Below are positions 21,817 to 28,320 of a stretch of 64,000 nucleotides of DNA, in pieces. The number at the start of each line of letters is the position of its first letter. The stretch's first letter is position 1. This DNA is from Aristolochia californica (Eukaryota; Streptophyta; Magnoliopsida; Piperales; Aristolochiaceae), in the NCBI GenBank assembly GCA_029961685.1, contig JARWKL010000008.1, positions 28,459,619 through 28,523,618 of the forward strand, given 5' to 3'. A program made the translations under genes and the position numbers. The notes under the pieces are model-generated. The model was not told the origin of the DNA. It worked only from the letters and a program-made list of their open reading frames with translations, and did no database searches.

Positions 21817-24018
21817 CTACAAGGGTAGATCTTCTAGAGTTAATATTTTGTCTTTTAGGCAGGTGTTGGCTAAATGTTCAGTTTGTCCGCAAATATAGCA
21901 AGATAATTTATTCTTATAGGTTCTTTTCGGGTTAAATCTTCTAACATGTCTATCTTTATTTAAATATGGTTTTCTACTTTTCAATCTTCGGATAAAATAT
22001 CCTTTTTTGAAATATCTTTTGTTTTTTCTAGGTCTTTGTCCTGAGTCTTTTAAACCATAAGCTTGGGTGGTATATATCTGTTTACATAACCCAAAGTCAT
22101 CTCCTTTGAGTTGTCTTTGTATTTGGATATCTGTACATTTTTCTTGAAGGATAGTTATTATGAATTTTGTTCTTTGTCCTATTGAATTTAGGATTTGCAA
22201 TTTCTAAGTTTTGCCATTTATCATAAATTTCCTTTCCTAATGCTCCTGGTAATTTTCTAAACAGTTTAGTACCTAAATCTCTATTGAATGCATTTCCTGA
22301 AATGCAGGTATAGTTGAAGTAATCTTGGAGAAATTTCTTCACATATTTGTAATTGTGTAAACTAAGTTGTTCTAGATAAACTACCGCATCTTTTTGTAAT
22401 GTAACAAATCCTAGATTAGGATCATCTCCTATTACTAATTGATAGACTTTGTTAACAAAGTTATATGGGTTAGATCCTAAACTCATTAAATGACCAAATT
22501 CTTCGGGATTACTTCTTTTATAGCCTTCCCATAAAGCTTTTACACTTTCTCCTAAAAATGTTTCTAAGTACCTATACATTTCTTCTACATCTTGGGATTG
22601 AAAGTTCTGAATGTAGTCTGAAACTACTTGGTTTTTCCAGAGGTCTAGGACTATTGTCCACTCTTGAGGGTCATGGGCTGAAAGATTAAGAATTTTTCCT
22701 TTGCCCAATTCTTGGAATTTTATAGGTCTTTCTATTTCTTTTCTTTTTCCTTTGGGATGTATCTTTTGATCATAAGTTACTGGTTCACTATAAGGAATCC
22801 TTGGCATATTACCTGAGTAATATACTTCCCTAGGAGGGGTTATTGGGTAAGTTGTATAGCTACTTCTGGGAATAGTGTTAGAATTTTCTTCAACCATATA
22901 TTCTTTAATACTTAAGGTTTCTTCTCTTTCTATTTTTTCATCTTCTTTTGGTTCTAGGGGCATTTTTCCTATTCTAATATTAGCTTCATTATCATAATAT
23001 AGGTATTCTTCTTCTTTTATTCTTCTATTTTTTATCAGATCTTCTTCAAGATGAAGTTCTCTTTCTGATAATTTTAATTCTAATTCTTTAGGATATATTA
23101 TCTCATCTATGTCTAATTCTATATTGAGTAGGAATTGATTCAGCATCTTCTATATTCTTTTGGCCATAGCTATTAAATCTAATATTGATGTTACCCTTTG
23201 TATCTGTGTACATAATACTTTATTCAGGACTAATTATTTTTTCTTCTCTAAATTTAATATTCCATTCTAAGCCTGCTAAAATGTCTAGGGAATACTTAAT
23301 AGGTTTGATTAATTTAATTCCTTTATTCCCTATTAAATTAACAACATCATCTATTTTAACTTTGAACTTAGTAGTACTAGAACAAGTACTTCTCCCTAAG
23401 AATCCAATACATAGTAAAAGATTATTTCCTACAAAGGATTCATATCCTTTTGTCTAAATGCCTATTTTTATATATTTTCTAAAATCTTGTAATCCAATAA
23501 GGAAGTCTGGGGAGCAATAAAATATTCCTCCATTCTGATTCATATCTACTTCAGTAATTCCTAACATTGCTTTTTTAGGATCTGCGCATCTATCATCGTA
23601 AATGCTAAGTAAATTTTTGGTTCCTAGATGTTTTCGTCCTAATCCTTTTACGCCTATTACAATTAAACCTAAATGAATTAAAGTATTTAATTTTTTAATT
23701 CCTCTAAAAGCTTGTTTTGCTAGTAGGTTAATGTTAACAGAATCTTGTCCTACACAACTAATCTGGATTTCTTTGTAATGTCTGAATAATCCTGTATTAA
23801 AGTTTAATGGTCCTGTTCGATATAATTGTCTAGGGTTAAGGAGGTTTAATTGATTATTGCTGAATAAGGTAATGTCTTGGTCTATCTATGATTTCATCTA
23901 ACTGTATATCTCTTTGGTGTATACTTCTTCTTCCTGTTATTCTATCTATAATATTTAAGTTTCTAGAGGAACTCCCTATTTCCGAGGTGCATCCTTCACC
24001 TCGTTGTGAAAGTGCCAT
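21817..24018 (-). pseudogene. Movement protein and coat protein part of the large ORF, copy 1
   Basis: The ATG at 24018 starts MALSQRGEGCTSEIG, overlapping the end of ORF1 by 43 nt. The movement protein (30K type) carries LNPRQLYRTGPLNF, EVDMNQNGGIFYCSPDFLIG and LAGLEWN. A 2-bp loss near 23884 and a TAG after RKYIKIGI interrupt it. The coat protein includes NLSAHDPQEW, GESVKALWEGYK, YVKKFLQDYF and LFRKLPGALGKEIYDKW, then a basic region and the zinc knuckle CYICGQTEHLANTC. A one-base loss after the knuckle moves the frame so that it ends at 21817; the second viral copy at 28600 shows that it was once continuous with the Cys-motif region. Confidence 0.88.
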
Positions 24019-24416
24019 GATTTTTTAGGCCGGGTTGTTCTAGGTTGTTCTATTTTAACAGCTTTTAATTTTTGAGTTATTAAATCTATTTCCTTATCAA
24101 TGTTCTGTTGGGATCCTTTACTAGTTTTTAGATAGTCTAAATTTTCGGCTAATTTGTCTGTTTTTATTCTTAAGTTTCTTATTTCTTCTTGTGTTTTGCT
24201 TATACTAACTTCTATTTCTGTTATTTTATTCTGCAGATTATTTCCTAAACTTATAATAAGATCGATAATACTCTTGAGTTGAGGGTTATTTCCGTGTAGA
24301 CTATGTTCTTCACTATTAAAGTGACACCTAAGAGTATTAGGTCCTATGTATTTTGTGTCAAATCTTGTCAGAAGTCTAAAGTCTAAATAATCTATTTTTC
24401 TAAAGGGTTCCGGGTC
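23976..24416 (-). CDS. Pararetroviral ORF1 without AUG (coiled coil), copy 1
   Basis: The open frame begins directly after a TAA (24417-24419) six bases past the primer site and runs 146 codons to TAG at 23976-23978. It has no Met near its start; copies 2, 3 and 6 have CTG as the second codon, here CCG. The N-terminal part has IDYLDFRL, TKYIGPNTLRCHF and NSEEH. The rest is a predicted coiled coil with regular hydrophobic spacing (LISLGNNLQNKITEIE, KLAENLDYLKTSKGSQQNID). Position and coiled coil fit the small first ORF or virion-associated protein of badnaviruses and tungroviruses. Function is inferred from position only. Confidence 0.7.
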   Translation of the reverse strand, partial: DPEPFRKIDYLDFRLLTRFDTKYIGPNTLRCHFNSEEHSLHGNNPQLKSIIDLIISLGNNLQNKITEIEVSISKTQEEIRNLRIKTDKLAENLDYLKTSKGSQQNIDKEIDLITQKLKAVKIEQPRTTRPKKSWHFHNEVKDAPRK

Positions 24417-24421
24417 TTATG

Positions 24422-24433
24422 GCTTTGATACCA
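24422..24433 (-). promoter_or_regulatory. tRNA-Met primer-binding site, copy 1
   Basis: The minus strand reads TGGTATCAAAGC, one change from the tRNA-Met complement. It would prime minus-strand DNA synthesis and marks base 1 of the viral genome by convention. It lies 5' of ORF1, as in all copies. Confidence 0.85.
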
Positions 24434-24463
24434 AAATGAGAGGGGTACTAATTAAGGTTCTAA

Positions 24464-24649
24464 TTAATCTAGAGTATTTAAAGATGAATTATTTGCAGGT
24501 CTCCTTACTATTTGTCTTTTGGGTATAAAGATTTGCCTAGGAGTCTCGACAAATCTTCTATAAGAATATAAAGACAAAGTGAAACAGATAAAACTAAAAA
24601 TAACCAGATTACAGAAAACTATTATTAAGGCTATAAAGACAAAGATCAT
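24464..24649 (-). CDS. Leader membrane ORF (61 codons), copy 1
   Basis: Intact ORF just 5' of the primer site: one hydrophobic segment (residues 2-24, MIFVFIALIIVFCNLVIFSF) followed by a conserved tail with SLYSYRRFVETPRQ, then basic KRQIVRR. The same ORF is found at 31289-31498, 39536-39721, 44585-44776 and 63877-64000, and broken at 26738 and 36612. The pattern suggests a small type III or signal-anchored membrane protein. I know of no named caulimovirid protein like it. Confidence 0.65.
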   Translation of the reverse strand: MIFVFIALIIVFCNLVIFSFICFTLSLYSYRRFVETPRQIFIPKRQIVRRPANNSSLNTLD

Positions 24650-24917
24650 AATTCTATAATTCTGACTAAAATATTAATAATTAAGAATATATAGGAAACT
24701 AAAAGATTCTCTAGTTGTTCTGGGAGGAATACAAAATAGCTGAATAATTCTACTGCTATTACTAATAAAAACAGAATGTAAGTATATGTTCCTATAGCTT
24801 TAATCTTAAGGTGTTGTAAAATAGACCTAGATTTAAGTAATATATGGGTAATATGCGTAGGATAATTCTAAAAAACTGTCTTAATATTCTATTTACTAAC
24901 CAAATAAACATAAAAGT

Positions 24918-25027
24918 ATTGCGGCATCGTGGCTTCCGGGAGCAACAATTGGCTCCGAAGAGGTAGAGGCGTTTGTCAGGGCTTAGCCCTCACCCAGCAG
25001 TTTCCAGCCTAATATACTTTTAGGTAT
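24918..25027 (-). promoter_or_regulatory. GC-rich structured leader block, copy 1
   Basis: About 110 nt of GC-rich sequence in an AT-rich genome, conserved nearly base for base in every leader copy. It contains the self-complementary GAGGGCTAAGCCCTGAC and ggctccgaagagg. Such conservation without a conserved frame points to RNA structure, for example ribosome shunting or packaging. The role is inferred. Confidence 0.6.
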
Positions 25028-25056
25028 AAACACAAGCACACACAATCTATATAATC

Positions 25057-25128
25057 TTAGTAGACTATAAAGGCGGTAAGAATCAAACAGGTAAGAACGA
25101 TGCCTAAAGTTATGAAAAGAACAAGCAT
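25057..25128 (-). CDS. Leader hydrophobic micro-ORF (23 codons), copy 1
   Basis: ATG at 25128, TAA at 25057-25059. Almost the whole peptide is one hydrophobic segment (MLVLFITLGIVLTCLILTA, then FIVY). The same ORF with the same length is present at 26603-26674, 31654-31725, 37220-37291, 39034-39105, 44096-44167 and 63358-63429, with a diverged read-through version at 40233. Changes between copies are largely silent or conservative. No named homologue is known to me. Confidence 0.6.
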   Translation of the reverse strand: MLVLFITLGIVLTCLILTAFIVY

Positions 25129-25443
25129 GAGATTAATACGAAAAAGAGATAAGAAGTGTAATTCTCGAGGAGTTTTACTTTAGATCAAAGTTGTTTAGAT
25201 CTTTATGCTTCCTCCTTCAGGTATGGAGAACCCAAGACACAGAGAGGTGTGCAGTTTCCTAGCATTAAGCTTCTGCCACGGGCTCCAGCATTTAGTCCCA
25301 AGAAAAAACAAAGCCCTGAAACGTCCTTGGGTATAAACGGGCAGAAACAAGGGATGCATGGACCGTGAAGCATCAGAGGAATACCACAATGCTTTTACTT
25401 TTTTCTTGGGATTAACCCCGGGTTAGAGGAAGAAGGTACAGAT

Positions 25444-25620
25444 CTAAACAGACCGAGATCTAAAGCTTCCCCTTAGGGAAGTCCCGAAAACTGAACGAAA
25501 AAGGCGGAGAGTAACACTTACTTTAAAAACAGGGGTGTTCGTGAGGAAGACGTAGGTTGAGAAGAAGATGGAATTCATGGGTTGAAACAAGATAATGCTC
25601 TGAAACACTCTTTCATTCAT
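25444..25620 (-). CDS. First leader ORF starting MNERV, copy 1
   Basis: ATG at 25620, about 26 nt after the TATA box and so at or very near the RNA 5' end. It reads MNERVFQSIILFQPM and here runs on to 25444. In other copies it is 15 codons ending HP-stop. The M-N-E-R-V start is shared by all five leaders that retain this part. A GTAAGT donor lies downstream, within the ORF in this copy. Confidence 0.5.
   Translation of the reverse strand: MNERVFQSIILFQPMNSIFFSTYVFLTNTPVFKVSVTLRLFRSVFGTSLRGSFRSRSV
25466..25481 (-). promoter_or_regulatory. Small conserved leader hairpin, copy 1
   Basis: CTTCCCTAAGGGGAAG pairs as a six-base stem with a four-base loop. It is present in all leaders: about 32069, 37639, 38688 and 43743, and in a variant form near 40582. 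Confidence 0.5.
25516..25521 (-). promoter_or_regulatory. Predicted 5' splice site in the leader, copy 1
   Basis: The minus strand reads AAAGTAAGTGTTA, a near-perfect plant donor about 100 nt after the RNA start. GTAAGT is retained at 37679-37684, 38641-38646, 40630-40635 and 43701-43706, and mutated to ATAAGT at 32113-32118. RTBV splices from its first leader ORF in the same way, so splicing is a plausible inference. Confidence 0.5.
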
Positions 25621-25645
25621 GTCCTTTGTAATGTACAAGGGGGGC

Positions 25646-25653
25646 TATTTATA
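25646..25653 (-). promoter_or_regulatory. TATA box of the pararetroviral promoter, copy 1
   Basis: The minus strand reads gcTATAAATAgcc. The same box with the same flank is at 32242-32249, 40760-40767 and 43569-43576. The upstream intergenic region runs to 26053 and includes three direct repeats of gagttcttga (about 26000-26030). Confidence 0.75.
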
Positions 25654-26050
25654 AGCAAACTCTACCGACACACTTGGAAAAAGAGGTGTTTATCCCGGTG
25701 CTCATTGGGCCCCATCGACAATAAACTTTCCCCGGAATCTTCCAAGTGGACGATGAGAGTTATTCCAAGCCAAAAAAATGAAAAAGTACACTTTTTACAA
25801 GTCAAAAACAAGGTGCCCAAAACAGCGGGGGAAATTAAAAACCACTATCTTTTACAAAACCATGGGTTATAAACCATGGGCTTAAACTATGTGTCTGCAA
25901 ACCGGAGACCTGGCAAATAGTAGATTTCAAAAACCATGTGCTTTTGTAAATCAGTGTACTGGAGAGTACCGGGTTGCTTTTTGGAGAGCCTTCTAGTGTT
26001 CTGAGTTCTTGAGTTCTTGAGTTCTTGAGAGCTCTTCTTTTTATTTTTTT

Positions 26051-26053
<3 letters not shown>

Positions 26054-26092
<39 letters not shown>
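26054..26092. repeat. (GA)n microsatellite between viral copies 1 and 2
   Basis: Thirty-nine bases of uninterrupted GA separate the minus-strand promoter region of copy 1 from the plus-strand protease piece of copy 2. Confidence 0.95.
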
Positions 26093-26094
<2 letters not shown>

Positions 26095-26129
26095 ACCTAT
26101 CCATAATAGGATACATAACACTAACTTAG

Positions 26130-26550
26130 AAATTATGGCCAGAAAAATAGAAAACTGTGAATTACTCTCCTCAAACATAGATTAGATACAATCGAAAAAG
26201 ACTCCTATGAGGGGATTACAGTAGGCATAGAAGACCCAGAAACTTCCTACGTCTGCAACCAAGACAAATCTTTTTCTAGCATACTTGTCAGGGCCAAGAT
26301 TATTTTCCCTAATAAACAATCTTTAATATTAGATGCCTTAGTAGACTCTGGCTGTACAAAATGTATCATCCATAGAAGAATCGTTCCCCCTAAGTTTTTG
26401 AAGAAAACAACTAAACAAGTTTTTAGCCAACAAGTAGATGGTACTTATAACTCATATACCACCTATTTCGATGAAGGAAAAATCCAATTCTTTACCAACT
26501 GCTCCACCTTTTCTGGATCTTATTCTTTACCTTTGACATGGGTTAGAGCG
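26130..26550 (+). pseudogene. Pararetroviral protease fragment, copy 2
   Basis: Begins at MARKIENCE, then loses a few bases (frame change) before the region with LVDSGCTKCIIHR, the D-S-G active site. It continues to TYNSYTTYFDEGKIQF and LPLTWVRA, where it is cut and joined to the inverted leader piece. Confidence 0.85.
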
Positions 26551-26602
26551 TTGCTAATATATTTTTTTGTATTATGTATTAAACACGCACAATCTATAAA
26601 AC

Positions 26603-26674
26603 TTAGCAAACAATAAACGCAGTAAGTACTAAAGCGATAAGAACAATTCCTAAGGTTATGAAAAGCACAAGCAT
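26603..26674 (-). CDS. Leader hydrophobic micro-ORF, copy 2 (inverted)
   Basis: ATG at 26674, TAA at 26603-26605, 23 codons (MLVLFITLGIVLIALVLTAF, then IVC). It lies in the opposite direction to the viral sequence on both sides, in an inverted piece of about 140 bp, yet its frame is intact. Confidence 0.6.
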   Translation of the reverse strand: MLVLFITLGIVLIALVLTAFIVC

Positions 26675-26737
26675 AGAGAATCTTTTAGGTTCCTATATAT
26701 TTTTAATTATTAATATTATAGTTAGAATCGTAGATAC

Positions 26738-26922
26738 ATGATCTTTGTCTTTATAGCCTTAGTAATAGTTTTCTGTATTTTAGTTATTTTTAGTTTTATC
26801 TGTTTTACTGTCTTTATATTCTTATAGAAGATTCGTAGAAACCCCTAGGCAAATCTTTATACCTAGAAGACAAATAGTAAGGAGACATGCAAATCATTCA
26901 GCTTTAAATACTCCAGATTAAT
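26738..26922 (+). pseudogene. Leader membrane ORF, copy 2 (frameshifted)
   Basis: The start MIFVFIALVIVFCILVIFSF is kept, but a small insertion in the Thr-Leu-Ser-Leu part changes the frame before RRFVETPRQ, which is still readable in the other frame. Confidence 0.65.
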
Positions 26923-26939
26923 CAGTACCCCCTCCAAAT

Positions 26940-26951
26940 TGGTATCAGAGC
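26940..26951 (+). promoter_or_regulatory. tRNA-Met primer-binding site, copy 2
   Basis: Perfect TGGTATCAGAGC, followed by the conserved ccctaagacctggaacc that precedes ORF1. Confidence 0.92.
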
Positions 26952-26956
26952 CCTAA

Positions 26957-27390
26957 GACCTGGAACCCTCCAAAAAACTAGATTATTTAGACCTTAGACT
27001 TCCATCAAGATTTGAGATAAAATATATAGGACCTAATTCCCTTAGGTGTCATTTCAACAGTGAAGAACATATTTTACACGGGAATAATCCCCAATTAAAT
27101 ACTATCACAGATCTTATTATAAGTCTAGGTAATAATTTTCAAACAAAGTAACCGAAATAGAATTCACTTTAACTAAGATACAAGACGAAATTAAGACTTT
27201 AAAAATAAAAACAGAAAAACTCTCTGAGAATTTAGACTATCTAAAAAGTAGTAAAGGATCGCAACAAAATATTGATAAAGAAATAGATTTAATATCCCAA
27301 AAATTGAAAGGTATCACAATAGAACCCAAAACCTCCTTAGCTAAAAAACCATGGCACTTTCACAGCGAGGTGAAGGATTTACCTCGGAAA
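26957..27390 (+). pseudogene. Pararetroviral ORF1, copy 2 (frameshifted)
   Basis: Starts GACCTGGAA after an in-frame stop and keeps LDYLDLRLPSRF, IGPNSLRCHF and the coiled-coil region ENLDYLKSSKGSQQNIDKE. A short deletion near 27146 changes the frame. The C-terminal end overlaps the movement protein start at 27351. Confidence 0.7.
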
Positions 27391-28246
27391 TAGGAAGTTT
27401 TTCTAGAAACCTTAATATAATAGACAGAATAAGAGGAAGGAGAAGTGTAGACCAAAGAGATATACAATTAGACGAAATAATAGATATAGATCAAGACATT
27501 ACTATATTTAGCAATAACCCAATTAAACCTTCTTAACCCTAGACAATTATATAGAACAGGACCATTAAACTTTAATACCGGATTATTTTGACATTACCGA
27601 GAAATCCAGATTAATTGTGTAGGACAAGATTCTGTTAACATTAACTTAATAGCAGAACAAGCCTTTAAAGAAATAGGGGTAAAAGGATTAGGACGAAAAC
27701 ATCTAGGAACTAAAACCTTAGTATCTACGATGATAGATGGGTAGACCCTCAAAAGGCAATGTTAGGAATCACTGAGGTAGATATGAATCAAAATGGAGAA
27801 ATATTTTATTGTTCCCCAGACTTCCTTATTGGACTACAAGATTTTAAAAAATATATCAAAATAGGTATTCAGACAAAAGGATATGAATCCTTTGTAGGAA
27901 ACAATCTTTTATTGTGTACTGGATTCTTAGGAAGATGTACTTGTTCTAGCACTACTAGGTTCAAGGTTAAAATAGATGATGTAGTTAATTTAATAGGAAA
28001 CAAAGGAATAAAATTAATTAAGCCTATTAAATATTCTCCAGACATTTTAGCAGGATTAGAATGGAACCTTAAATTAGAGAAGAAAAAATAATCAGTCCTG
28101 AAGAAAGTATCATGTACACAGATACTAAAGGTAACATAAATATTAGATTTAATAGCTATGAACAAAAGAATACAGAAGATACAGAATCAATCTCTAGTGA
28201 AAATTATGACCTAGTCAATATAGAATTAGAAACAGATGAGATAATA

Positions 28247-28251
<5 letters not shown>
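27351..28251 (+). pseudogene. Movement protein, copy 2 (broken)
   Basis: MALSQRGEGFTSEIG and RGRRSVDQRDIQLDE open the frame; an extra base near 27518 shifts it. A stretch of about 60 bp for KKLYTLIHLGLIVIG is deleted. Further on, MLGITEVDMNQNGEIFYCSP and RFKVKIDDVVNLIGNKG are well kept. It stops in the acidic linker before the coat protein (ELETDEIIYP), where the microsatellite begins. Confidence 0.85.

Positions 28252-28318
<67 letters not shown>
28252..28318. repeat. (TA)n followed by (GA)n at a head-on viral junction
   Basis: About 34 bp of TA then 34 bp of GA. Left of it lies the plus-strand movement-protein linker of copy 2; right of it the minus-strand second Cys motif of copy 3. Confidence 0.95.

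Positions 28319-28320
<2 letters not shown>

Larger units (their letters stand above)
17848..26053 (-). mobile_element. Endogenous pararetrovirus copy 1 (linear, promoter to transactivator)
   Basis: The copy reads on the minus strand from the promoter region (26053) through the leader, primer site, ORF1, the large MP-CP-protease-RT-RNase H ORF and the transactivator ORF, and ends in pyrimidine-rich sequence after that ORF. Length is about 8.2 kb, normal for Caulimoviridae. This is the best-preserved copy: ORF1 is open, and the 926-codon Cys-motif-to-RNase H stretch has only two stops. It was presumably opened in the intergenic region before integration. (GA)n lies at both ends. There is no integrase, as expected for the family. 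Confidence 0.9.
26095..28251 (+). mobile_element. Endogenous pararetrovirus copy 2 (rearranged plus-strand fragment)
   Basis: The plus strand carries a protease piece (26130-26550), an inverted leader piece (26553-26694), the leader membrane ORF (26738-26922, frameshifted), primer site, ORF1 and movement protein, ending in a (TA)n/(GA)n tract. Coat protein, RT, RNase H and transactivator are absent. The joins are not at matching genome positions, so this is a mosaic, not a simple truncation. Confidence 0.85.

Noticed and set aside
25582..25872. 96-codon plus-strand ORF opposite the viral promoter.
   Set aside because: No family motif, absent as an ORF in other leader copies, and it runs antisense through promoter sequence.
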